Below, in pieces: positions 9,672 to 16,776 of a stretch of 64,000 nt of DNA (position 1 is the stretch's first letter; each line of letters opens with the position of its first letter). The notes below the pieces were generated by a model. That model was not told the DNA's origin. It did not search any database and saw only the letters and a list, made by a program, of their open reading frames with translations. The translations under genes were made by a program, and so were the position numbers. Source of the DNA: Hymenobacter sp. J193 (GTDB lineage: Bacteria > Bacteroidota > Bacteroidia > Cytophagales > Hymenobacteraceae); NCBI RefSeq assembly GCF_024700075.1, contig NZ_JAJONE010000007.1, positions 62,001 to 126,000 of the forward strand, read 5' to 3'.

Positions 9672-9832
9672 GGAATAACGGCGTGAACGATAGCGTAAAC
9701 GTTCGTTTTCGCTAGCTTCTTTCGATGGCTTTAAGGGACGTGTAAAACTATCGTCCCTCGCTATTTTTACGGCGCATTTGTGCCTTATAAGCAGCATTGG
9801 GGCTGCTCCACTTCCGAATCGGAGGTTTTGCC
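9672..9832. other. Short non-coding spacer
   Basis: Between the Tn3 right end and the truncated tnpA fragment. It contains the outer part of the inverted repeat described at 9815-9853 and nothing else recognised. Confidence 0.4.
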
Positions 9833-9853
9833 CTAATTGTTTAACAACACCCT
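9815..9853 (-). repeat. Right copy of the inverted repeat bracketing the Tn3 insertion
   Basis: Reverse complement of 4269-4308 with about five mismatches. It includes the final codons (VLLNN, stop) of the truncated transposase on the minus strand and the following CAAAACCTCCGA core. Confidence 0.6.
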
Positions 9854-10435
9854 AAACAAGGTATCCAGCTGCTGGCGCACGGCGGGTGTGAGCAACGCGG
9901 CCAACTGCGTGGTCAACTGCTGCTCGACCGTGCGGAAGGCCTCGGTCACGACGCCGGCCAGCGCAGCGTATGTAGGCACTTCCCAGCGGCGGGCCCGCAG
10001 CGTATCCACGGCCGAGCGAAATACGGCCACGGGGTTCATCTGCTGGCGTGCGAAGTGGGTCACCTGCGCGCGCACGGCGGCTTCGACCTGTTCGAAGGGG
10101 GCCACGCCGAACTGCTGCAGAATCAACTGGCGGTGGTGAAAGCGGGTGGCCTTGTCGTAGCGCGCCCACTCGACCGCGCCTAGGCGGTAGCGCTGCTGCA
10201 CGTACGCGCCGTCGGCGGCCCGAAACCGGTCGGTGGAGAAGAAGCGGCCGGTGGCCTGAAAATAGCTCACCTGCAGCACGAAACCGCCCCGGCTGTGGGA
10301 CGTCACCAGGCTGCCGAGCACCTGGGCGGCCCAGTCGGGCACACTGCAGTAGAGCTTGCGCTGGGCCGCGGTCCACTTGGGCGGGTGGTCGAACGCCCGC
10401 CGCTGGGCGTCGTCGAGTAGCGGGAGGTAGCGCAC
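9833..10435 (-). pseudogene. Truncated Tn3 transposase (N-terminal DUF4158 part)
   Basis: Starting from a GTG at 10435, five bases after the resolvase stop, the product reads VRYLPLLDDAQRRAFDHPPK, then LYCSVPDWAAQVLGSL and a SRGGFVLQVSYFQATGRFF motif. These are typical of the N-terminal DUF4158 domain of one branch of Tn3 transposases. Only about 200 of roughly 1,000 residues remain before a stop at 9833; the catalytic domain is gone. The end of the fragment coincides with the inverted-repeat sequence shared with 4269-4308, so the truncation probably happened at that junction, before or together with the insertion of the neighbouring complete Tn3. It is clearly different in sequence from the other two TnpA proteins in this window. 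Confidence 0.8.
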
Positions 10436-10439
10436 GGAC

Positions 10440-10994
10440 TTACGGGGCCAGCTGGCGCCGGTAGCGCTTGACGCTCGACTCACTGACGCCCGTGGCGGCC
10501 ACAGTTTGGTGCACCGACATGCCGGCGGCCAGGCAGGCCTGCACCTTGGCCAGCTTCGTGGCGTCCACTCCCGCGCGGCGGCCCAGGTGCTTGCCCTGCG
10601 CCTTGGCCAGGGCGATGCCCGCCGTGGCCCGCTCGCGGATGCTCTCGCGGTCGTACTCGGCCAGCGCGGCGAAAATGCCCAGCACCAGCCGTCCGGCCGG
10701 TGTGGCCGTGTCGATGCCCAGGTCCAAGGCGACGAAGCGCACCTGGCGCTCGTGCAGGTCGGCCACGACCTGCATGATGTGGGCGCTGTTGCGGCCCAGC
10801 CGGTTGAGCCGGGCCACGGTCACCGTGTCGCCGGCGCGCAAGGTGGCCAGCAACTCGGTGAGCACCGGGCGCTGCGTGGTGGTGCCGCTGATTTTTTCCT
10901 GAAACAGGCGGTCGACGCCGGCGGCCTTGAGTTGGTCGAGCTGAGTGTCGAGGTGTTGGTCTCTGGCCGAGACGCGGGCATAGCCGAAATGCAT
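10440..10994 (-). CDS. tnpR: Serine recombinase/resolvase of a decayed Tn3 element
   Basis: 184 residues starting MHFGYARVSARDQH. It has the resolvase catalytic serine (ARVSARDQ), TVARLNRLGRNSAHI, AALAEYDRESIRERATAGIA and a C-terminal helix-turn-helix (MSVHQTVAATGVSESSVKRY). Full length and apparently functional. It lies directly upstream of, and in the same direction as, the truncated transposase, so tnpR-tnpA were once one operon in this element, unlike the divergent arrangement of the two better-preserved Tn3 units here. It could still act on res sites of related elements. Confidence 0.88.
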   Translation of the reverse strand: MHFGYARVSARDQHLDTQLDQLKAAGVDRLFQEKISGTTTQRPVLTELLATLRAGDTVTVARLNRLGRNSAHIMQVVADLHERQVRFVALDLGIDTATPAGRLVLGIFAALAEYDRESIRERATAGIALAKAQGKHLGRRAGVDATKLAKVQACLAAGMSVHQTVAATGVSESSVKRYRRQLAP

Positions 10995-10999
10995 ACAAA

Positions 11000-11418
11000 C
11001 GGGTCAACAAGGTGGGGCCACGAAGGTAAGCAGGTGAACCCACTTTCTGGCCCCAGCTTGGCCTATCCCGCAGTCCTCAATTTGTGGGGGCCGGCAAGGT
11101 GTACCTTTCTCGCCCCCACCTAAACGGCGCAGCGGGCGTAGACACACCTATCGAGTGGCCGCTCGTTTAACTTCGTATGATTGCGATGCCTTTCGGTGAA
11201 GGGCAGCTGGCGCAGGAAGCAGGGTCACCACGTTTAACCAAACGCGCGGCTGCGGCCTTGACGTTGCTACAAAGAAAGCGTGCCCTGCTTCCGTTTTGCC
11301 TGAAGACTGCACAGTATGGAGGGAACCTAAGCCGCGTGCGGGTATCCCGTATTTGTACGAGACAAGTTGTGGCAAAACCCTGGCCGGCTGATGGTTTAAT
11401 CTGCTTACTGCTTGCCCA
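11000..11418 (+). other. Non-coding region ahead of IS110 transposase
   Basis: No gene. The first part belongs to the flank of the decayed Tn3 element. The part from about 11,150 is probably the IS110 left end. I could not fix the exact IS boundary because IS110 elements lack long terminal repeats. Confidence 0.45.
11205..11400 (+). ncRNA. Candidate IS110 bridge RNA
   Basis: IS110 elements encode a structured bridge RNA in the non-coding end upstream of the transposase. Here the roughly 200 bases before the transposase ATG can fold into successive stem-loops. GGAAGCAGGG (11215-11224) pairs perfectly with CCCTGCTTCC (11283-11292) around a large internal loop. A small CGGG/CCCG hairpin lies near 11,339, and AAACC/GGTTT pairs across 11375-11397. 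Position, size and strand fit the known arrangement. The target- and donor-binding loops cannot be assigned without the element ends and the empty site. Confidence 0.45.
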
Positions 11419-12504
11419 ATGCCCTCCGCAAAACCCCTGATTCCCCCGCTCAAGTACGTTGTCGGAATCGACATTGCCAAGAGCTCCTTTGTCGCCTGCT
11501 TTGGCCAGGTGGACGGCCACCAGCAGTTGCTCTTTGGCAAGGAAACTACCTTTGAAAACACGCTGGGCGGCTTTGCCAGCCTGCTCAGCTGGGTGGCCCG
11601 GCAGCAAGCGGTTGCCGTTCCGCTGTGGTTTGTGGTCGAAGCCACCGGCGTCTACTACGAGGAGCTAGCGTACTTTTTAGCCGATCAGCAGCAGCTACTC
11701 AGCGTGCTGTTGCCCAATAAGGTGAAGCATTTTGCCCGCAGCACGGAACTCAAAAGCAAGACCGACCAGCTGGACGCGCGCTTGCTCTGCCGGTTGGGTC
11801 TGGAGCGGGCGCTGCCTGCCTGGCAGCCGCCCACGCCGGCGCTGCGGCAGCTGCGGGCCCTGGCCCGCGAGCGGCAGGTGCTGACCAAGCAAGGGGCGCA
11901 GCTCAAAGCCCGCGTACATGCTTACCAGCATAGCTACCAGCCCGATAGCCGAACATTGGCACGCCTGGCGGCCCAGCAGCAACTTATCCTGCAGCAGTTG
12001 GCAGCGCTGGACCAGGACCTGACGGAACTGCTGGCGGCCGAGCCGGAGCTGGCGCGCAAGTTGACGCAGTTGACGAGCATTCCCGGCATTGGGCTGACGA
12101 CAGCCATCATCGTGGTAGCCGAAACCAGCGGCTTTGCCCTGGTCGAGAATGAGCGTCAACTCGCTTCCTATGCCGGCCTGGACGTGGTGCAGCGGCAAAG
12201 CGGCCTCTCGGCGCATGCCACCCGCATTTCCAAGCGCGGCAACACGCGCCTGCGCACGGCGCTCTATTTGCCCGCGCTCAGCAGCCTGCGCCATAACCCG
12301 CGGCAAATCGCCTTTTATGCCCGTTTGCGTACGCGTCACCCCAGCGGCAAGCCGGGCGTCATTGCTGTCATGCGCAAACTGCTCGTGCTCTGCTACTCGC
12401 TCTGGAAAAACGATCAAGCGTATAATCCCGACTATCCCACGGCCCACCAGAGCAGACATGAAATAGCCCCGGCCACAGAAGTGAGCCGAGGCTACACAGG
12501 ATGA
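11419..12504 (+). CDS. IS110-family transposase (bridge-RNA-guided recombinase)
   Basis: 361 residues. The N-terminal RuvC-like DEDD domain shows VVGIDIAKSSFVA (first aspartate), FVVEATGVYYEEL (glutamate) and KSKTDQLDARLL (last two aspartates). A coiled central helix (roughly 130-200) follows. The C-terminal Transposase_20 domain has LTSIPGIGLTTAIIVVAE, then YAGLDVVQRQSG with the catalytic serine region, and RISKRGNTRLRTALYLPAL. Length and motif order are complete. It uses a DEDD/serine chemistry directed by a bridge RNA and makes little or no target duplication. The long upstream non-coding region and short downstream one are the IS110 (not IS1111) arrangement. It lies between the decayed Tn3 element and the plasmid origin. 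Confidence 0.92.
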   Translation: MPSAKPLIPPLKYVVGIDIAKSSFVACFGQVDGHQQLLFGKETTFENTLGGFASLLSWVARQQAVAVPLWFVVEATGVYYEELAYFLADQQQLLSVLLPNKVKHFARSTELKSKTDQLDARLLCRLGLERALPAWQPPTPALRQLRALARERQVLTKQGAQLKARVHAYQHSYQPDSRTLARLAAQQQLILQQLAALDQDLTELLAAEPELARKLTQLTSIPGIGLTTAIIVVAETSGFALVENERQLASYAGLDVVQRQSGLSAHATRISKRGNTRLRTALYLPALSSLRHNPRQIAFYARLRTRHPSGKPGVIAVMRKLLVLCYSLWKNDQAYNPDYPTAHQSRHEIAPATEVSRGYTG

Positions 12505-12625
12505 ACGCGCACGCCCTCCTTGAGGAAGTCGAAGATAAATAAATGCGGCCTAGCCCTTGCTTGCCATCACAGTATCTTTACGGCAAACTTTTAACCAAGG
12601 CCGATAATGTTAGCCATACTGAAAA

Positions 12626-12744
12626 ACGACTTTTTATCAGTTAAGTGGTCAGTTATTACTGACTGCATGTCGTGAAGCCAAGGCAATCAGCTAGAAGGCA
12701 CTTGAGTGCGAGCTAGTAGGTAGCATTGACTGATAAAAAGTCGT
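12626..12744. repeat. Distant pair of origin iterons in inverted orientation
   Basis: The 16-mer ACGACTTTTTATCAGT occurs on the plus strand at 12626-12641 and as an exact reverse complement at 12729-12744. The same 16-mer forms the tight array at 13079-13157. An inverted distal pair of iterons is often used for autoregulation or handcuffing in Rep_3-type plasmids. Confidence 0.75.
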
Positions 12745-13078
12745 AATAAGCTTTGGACGTATTTGCGAAGGTTAGTGTAGTAAATTCGTAGGTTGATATG
12801 CCGGGTCTATTTCTGAGAAGTAGTTATTTAGAACGGGGAAACGCTAGGTAATAAAAGCACAATAAAGTATTAAAAAAGTGCAATCACATAATGCGGTTTT
12901 GAGCTTTTTTGTGCTTTCTGTTTTGTTGCTTTTTCTCCCTTGTTGTGTCGTATATACCACACCTTAAAAGCTATCCTTTTGCTCTTGCGCGCGAATCATC
13001 AACTTGTGTATTTTTAGTTATTTGTCTATTTGCAGGGCTCATAACCTATTGATTATATACTAGTTACCGCACTATTAA

Positions 13079-13190
13079 ACGACTTTTTATCAGTTTAAAA
13101 CGACTTTTTATCAGTGAACTACGACTTTTTATCAGTTTAAAACGACTTTTTATCAGTCATATCTAAATCAAACTACTACCTTTTATCAGT
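13079..13190 (+). repeat. Iteron array of plasmid replication origin
   Basis: Four perfect copies of ACGACTTTTTATCAGT start at 13079, 13100, 13121 and 13142, exactly 21 bp apart (two helical turns). A fifth degraded copy lies at 13175-13190. The surrounding DNA (about 12,850-13,260) is much richer in A+T than the coding regions. Location directly upstream of the initiator gene makes this the likely oriV. Confidence 0.88.
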
Positions 13191-13234
13191 TAAAAACGCC
13201 CTATAAAAACAACTGTAGTTTTTCGTATATTTTC

Positions 13235-13242
13235 TATATTTG
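13235..13242 (+). promoter_or_regulatory. Candidate rep promoter -7 box (TATATTTG)
   Basis: A perfect TAnnTTTG match 19 bp before the rep ATG and immediately downstream of the iterons, so initiator bound to the iterons could repress its own gene. Confidence 0.5.
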
Positions 13243-13261
13243 TCCCCTATTCCACCTCGCT

Positions 13262-14200
13262 ATGGAGCCTTCTGAATCACTGGAAGTCAGGCAACACAAT
13301 GCCATTACGACAGCTCGCTACGACTACACTGCTTGCCAGCTAGACCTGCTGTTCTTCCTGCTCTCCAAACTTCGCCGTGAAGACTTACCGAACCAGGAAT
13401 ACCAGATTCACATGAATGAAGTGGTGGCCATGACGGGGCGGGAATGGCACTATAAGCAACTTCGGGAAGCTACTGAATCCATGGGCTCTCGGATGTTCGA
13501 GGTAGAGAATGATCAGTCGTACGTACAGCTCTGGATGTTTCAGAAGGTAGAGTACGTCAAAGGTCAGGGGTTCCTGCGTATTCGCCTTTCGGAAGATATC
13601 CGGCCCTATTTGTTTGAGTTGAAAAACAACTTCACTTCCTACCAGCTCTTTTCCGCCCTAAAGATATCCAGCAAGTATGCCAAACGCATCTACCAGCTGG
13701 CTTCGCAGTGGAAGGACATTGGGGAGACGAAAACCTACGATCTGGAGGAGTTTAAGCTTATGCTTAAGCTCAAGGATCCGAAGGGTAAAGAGCCCGAGCA
13801 GTTTCAGCGCATCAGTGACCTGAAGGCCAAAGTGCTGGACATTGCTGTGCGTCAGATAAACGAAAATACTGAGCTAAAAATTGGATACACCTTGCTCAAG
13901 CAAGGCCGCTCTTTTCACGCCGTACGCTTCTACGTTACCAAGCAGCAGCCAAAGCAACTGCCGATTCCTTTTGATGAATCTCCTGAACAAGCAAAGATCT
14001 TGATGGCCCGCCGCCATCTGGAATCGCTGGGCATCAAAGACGCCAAGCTTATAGCACAGATCATCGGCGACGAGAATCTCGTAAATGAGCTATTCAAATT
14101 CATGTATCGTCTGAAGACGGATAAAATCAAGGCGGACAAGAACCCGGCCGGCTTGCTGCTTACTGTCTTGGGGCTAAAGTCATCCGCTAAAACCAGTTAA
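13262..14200 (+). CDS. Plasmid replication initiator, Rep_3 family
   Basis: 312 residues. It resembles Rep_3/RepB-type initiators with two winged-helix domains. The first (residues about 10-125) has VRQHNAITTARYDYTACQLD and LFFLLSKL, then MNEVVAMTGREWHYKQLREA. The second has LFSALKISSKYAKRIYQLASQW, followed by the YDLEEFKLMLKL block and FQRISDLKAKVLDIAVRQIN. A C-terminal helical tail follows. Such proteins bind iterons and open the adjacent AT-rich DNA. The iteron array directly upstream, and the partition pair 1.1 kb downstream, support this as the core of a plasmid replicon. It appears intact. Whether it is active, or silent in an integrated plasmid, cannot be seen here. Confidence 0.9.
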   Translation: MEPSESLEVRQHNAITTARYDYTACQLDLLFFLLSKLRREDLPNQEYQIHMNEVVAMTGREWHYKQLREATESMGSRMFEVENDQSYVQLWMFQKVEYVKGQGFLRIRLSEDIRPYLFELKNNFTSYQLFSALKISSKYAKRIYQLASQWKDIGETKTYDLEEFKLMLKLKDPKGKEPEQFQRISDLKAKVLDIAVRQINENTELKIGYTLLKQGRSFHAVRFYVTKQQPKQLPIPFDESPEQAKILMARRHLESLGIKDAKLIAQIIGDENLVNELFKFMYRLKTDKIKADKNPAGLLLTVLGLKSSAKTS

Positions 14201-14227
14201 GCCTACTGCTTCTCCCCTCCCCCCACC

Positions 14228-14518
14228 ATGACACCGCACAGCCAAGAAGCCTACCGCGCACTCCGGGCCTACCTGACGCACTTACTTACCAATCCCCAGG
14301 ACAAAGCCTTGGACGATGTGCCGACGCCGCTACGGGCCAGCGTAGAAGCCTTTATGCAGGGCAAGACAGTGTACCATGATGCGGCTGACCGCCCTGTCAT
14401 CTACGCGCACGATCTGGCCGCCTGGGCACATCAAGTGATTCACGTGTCGGGCTTGGAATACCCGGTGTCGCTGGCCACCGTTGACTTGGACACTCTGCGC
14501 CAAGCGATAGCGGCATGA
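14228..14518 (+). CDS. Small protein upstream of and overlapping Fic gene; function unknown
   Basis: 96 residues. I do not recognise a family. It is mostly helical by composition, slightly acidic, with no signal peptide or membrane segment. It starts 27 bp after the rep stop and its own stop overlaps the Fic start (ATGA), so the two are translationally coupled. A small protein coupled to a Fic-domain enzyme on a plasmid backbone suggests a partner or antitoxin role, but the sequence lacks an obvious inhibitory S/T-x-x-x-E-G/N helix; that motif is in the Fic protein itself. It could equally be an unrelated plasmid-maintenance protein. Confidence 0.7.
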   Translation: MTPHSQEAYRALRAYLTHLLTNPQDKALDDVPTPLRASVEAFMQGKTVYHDAADRPVIYAHDLAAWAHQVIHVSGLEYPVSLATVDLDTLRQAIAA

Positions 14519-15294
14519 GTTGGGAGGAGATTGAACGACTTACGGCTTTAGTACAGCAACTGAGTCCCAAAGAGCAATTGACGCGAGAGCAGTTGAACCA
14601 CGTGCTGGTCTCAGCTCATTCGACGATGATTGAAGGCTCCCGGGTAACTGTGCAATCCGCCTTTGATTTCCTGGTAGGCGATGAGGCAAAAGTCGATAAA
14701 AGTCTTCCTTGGGACGGCTACGACATGCTGGCGGACCACGCGCAGGCACTGGACTTGGCTTTGCGCCTGGCAAATGAGCAGCGCCTGCCCACACCTGACC
14801 TATTGCAGGAACTGGCGGGCGCCGTCATGCGCACAACCGGGCTACAGACCCATAGCATCTTGGGGAGCACCGATGCCAGCCGCGGCGACTTTCGTTTGGA
14901 CAAAGTCTCTATCATGGGAGCGAGTTCATTTCCCAATGCCCAGAAAGTACCTGACTTAGTTGGACAGCTTACTCGGCAACTCAGCGCACGTATGCTGAAG
15001 GCATCTACCCTGCAGGAGCAACTACACATAGCTTTCGACGCTCATCAGCAGCTGGTCAGCATCCACCCATTTAATGATGGCAACGGCCGCACCTCTCGCC
15101 TACTGATGAACTACGTGCAGCGCTACTATGGTCAACCACTCACCGTGGTCTTCCGGGAGGATAAGGCTGACTACTTTGCAGCTTTGGAAATTAGTAGGCA
15201 AACGGAGAACCTGACAGTGTTCAGGGAATTCATGCTTGAGCAGCATGGTAAATCCCTGAAACAGCATTTAATACCGCCCAATACCGCAACTTAA
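14515..15294 (+). CDS. Fic/DOC-family protein (putative AMPylase), self-inhibited type
   Basis: 259 residues. The Fic motif HPFNDGNGRTSR (H184, D188, and the GNGR anion loop) is complete, so the enzyme should transfer AMP or a similar nucleotide group to protein hydroxyls. An N-terminal helix carries STMIEG (S36-E40-G41), which fits the S/T-x-x-x-E-G/N inhibitory motif of class II Fic proteins. Its glutamate blocks ATP positioning until relieved. Length and organisation resemble the stand-alone Fic proteins common on bacterial plasmids. It overlaps the preceding 96-residue gene by four bases and follows rep, so it is probably part of the replicon's maintenance module. The target protein is unknown. 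Confidence 0.88.
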   Translation: MSWEEIERLTALVQQLSPKEQLTREQLNHVLVSAHSTMIEGSRVTVQSAFDFLVGDEAKVDKSLPWDGYDMLADHAQALDLALRLANEQRLPTPDLLQELAGAVMRTTGLQTHSILGSTDASRGDFRLDKVSIMGASSFPNAQKVPDLVGQLTRQLSARMLKASTLQEQLHIAFDAHQQLVSIHPFNDGNGRTSRLLMNYVQRYYGQPLTVVFREDKADYFAALEISRQTENLTVFREFMLEQHGKSLKQHLIPPNTAT

Positions 15295-15331
15295 TTTACA
15301 ACTATATCTGCAACTTATACCGCAAGTTATT

Positions 15332-15631
15332 TTAGTTCTGCTTCTTATTCTCTTTGGCAATCTTCTCCTTCACAGCTGCTACAACGAAATCGTGAATGGA
15401 AATCCGGTCGCGCTTAGGTAAGCTATCTTGAATAGCGCGGATCTGAGCTAATTCGCTTTCGTAAATTTTGAAGGTAAAAGACTTGAGCTTATCCTCTTCA
15501 GGGGTTGTTTTAGCAGGGGCAGATACTGACGTTTCGAGCACAGAGCCACCCTTGCTGATCATCTCCTGCATGGCGGCATTGGTGAGTCTAGTAGGTGAAG
15601 TAGGAGGGAGGCCAAGCTTTGGTTTTTTCAT
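15332..15631 (-). CDS. Small ParA partner protein, probable DNA-binding partition protein
   Basis: 99 residues, starting MKKPKLGLPPTSPTRL. It is rich in lysine and proline at the N-terminus. The C-terminal 45 residues (KSFTFKIYESELAQIRAIQD, then RISIHDFVVAAVKEKIAKE) look like a ribbon-helix-helix fold: a beta strand followed by two helices. It lies 64 bp downstream of the ParA gene in the same direction, as expected for the small centromere-binding partner of type Ib ParA systems. A 30-bp repeat between the two genes may be its binding site. The family is inferred from context and secondary-structure pattern, not from a clear match. Confidence 0.7.
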   Translation of the reverse strand: MKKPKLGLPPTSPTRLTNAAMQEMISKGGSVLETSVSAPAKTTPEEDKLKSFTFKIYESELAQIRAIQDSLPKRDRISIHDFVVAAVKEKIAKENKKQN

Positions 15632-15684
15632 GATAGTAGGTTCCTAAAAGAGTTGTCTTACAGGTTCTAAATTTGCAAGTAGAT

Positions 15685-15714
15685 TTAGTTGTAAATCAGA
15701 TTGTGATTTTAGTT
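15685..15714. repeat. 30-bp repeat at the 3' end of parA (copy 1)
   Basis: Begins TTAGTTGTAAATC and matches 16407-16436 at 26 of 30 positions. It overlaps the last codons of parA. Together the two copies bracket the parA gene and are candidate binding sites (parS or operator) for the small partner. Confidence 0.6.
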
Positions 15715-16373
15715 GCATCTGTAGAAGTACCCATAGCAGCTTGCACACTGGCACACAGCTCCCTTATCTCGGAAGTAGCTTTATCATCTGCTGGCTTCAT
15801 TTCCAAAACTCCCAATCCAGAGGCGGCGGCGTTAGCAAAGGATATACGATTACCCACAGCCGTTTCCAGAAACTGTAGGTACTCTGAGTCACGCAGTAGC
15901 TCTGCGGCTTCTTCCCGGTAGGTACCGCGTGGATCTGCCTTATTAATAAACGTCAGCGAGCGAAGGCCAGCATTGAAAGGGGCTACTTCAGCAATCAAGT
16001 TCTCCACTTTGCGCAACGTCCAGATGTCGAGCGAGCGAGGAGCGAAGGGCACTAGGTACACATGGGAGATGGTTAGTGCGGATCGTTGGCTTACCGTATC
16101 ACGACCACCAGTATCGATAACGATGTCATCACATTTAGTAGCCAGACGCTGTACCTGGGCGTTGAGCTCCCGGCCTGTTACCTTGACTGTCGTATATCCT
16201 AAGTCTCCGTTAAGTGTCTGATGGCGGAACGACGTGAAGTCTGTCGATGATTCTTGGTCATCTGCATCAATGAGTATGACGTCTCTACCCTGCTGAAGTA
16301 AGTAGACTGTTAGATTCGTTGCTATAGTAGTCTTACCACTACCTCCTTTGATGCCCCCTACCGTGTAGATCAT
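15696..16373 (-). CDS. parA: ParA-family partition ATPase (first par locus)
   Basis: 225 residues, beginning MIYTVGGIKGGSGKTTIATN with the deviant Walker A box KGGSGKTT (residues 9-16). DVILIDADDQESS (Walker A') and CDDIVIDTGGRD (Walker B region) follow. It is short and lacks an N-terminal DNA-binding extension, which places it among the small type Ib ParA proteins of plasmids. These ATPases bind nucleoid DNA non-specifically and move plasmid copies apart with a centromere-binding partner. That partner is probably the 99-residue protein downstream. Near-identical 30-bp sequences flank the gene on both sides. It forms the stability module of the replicon whose initiator is encoded at 13262-14200. 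Confidence 0.92.
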   Translation of the reverse strand: MIYTVGGIKGGSGKTTIATNLTVYLLQQGRDVILIDADDQESSTDFTSFRHQTLNGDLGYTTVKVTGRELNAQVQRLATKCDDIVIDTGGRDTVSQRSALTISHVYLVPFAPRSLDIWTLRKVENLIAEVAPFNAGLRSLTFINKADPRGTYREEAAELLRDSEYLQFLETAVGNRISFANAAASGLGVLEMKPADDKATSEIRELCASVQAAMGTSTDATKITI

Positions 16374-16406
16374 GTTGCTATGGTTGAACTAGTACCGGTT
16401 GTTATT

Positions 16407-16436
16407 TTAGTTGTAAATCTAGTTGTGATTTAAGTT
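16407..16436. repeat. 30-bp repeat upstream of parA (copy 2)
   Basis: Upstream of the parA start, where an operator or centromere would lie. Matches 15685-15714 with four differences. Confidence 0.6.
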
Positions 16437-16776
16437 TTAACAATGAAATCATTGGCTATCTTGATCTAAGTATGTCTTTAGCCACTACAATCCACAGGTT
16501 AAATGGCATATAATAAACTACATACAAGGATACAACCAAGCTATTTTTTTCTACTCTTTCACTGGCCTTAAACGGTTTCAGTAGTATACTTGATGAAAAA
16601 GTATGATTCAGCCAAGTGACTTCATAAATAGAGTTCGTTTGAACATGGCTTCCAATGGCTACTACTTCATGGTATTTACAGGCGGTGTATTTGCTTTTGC
16701 TGACGGTTATATGCCGCATTCCTAGTCTACATCGGGCCAGCGCTTTATCGTCCGACTTTCCCTCGCTTTCCCTGGT
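16437..16776. other. Mostly AT-rich intergenic stretch with a doubtful 111-codon minus-strand frame
   Basis: A frame at 16456-16791 on the minus strand encodes a sequence with a hydrophobic C-terminal stretch (SLVVSLYVVYYMPFNLWIVV). It matches nothing I know and starts inside the neighbouring lipoprotein gene. It could be a small membrane protein starting near 16,719, but support is weak. Confidence 0.3.

Noticed and set aside
12626..13190. CRISPR array
   Set aside because: The 16-bp repeats have only 5-bp spacers; they are iterons next to a Rep_3 initiator.
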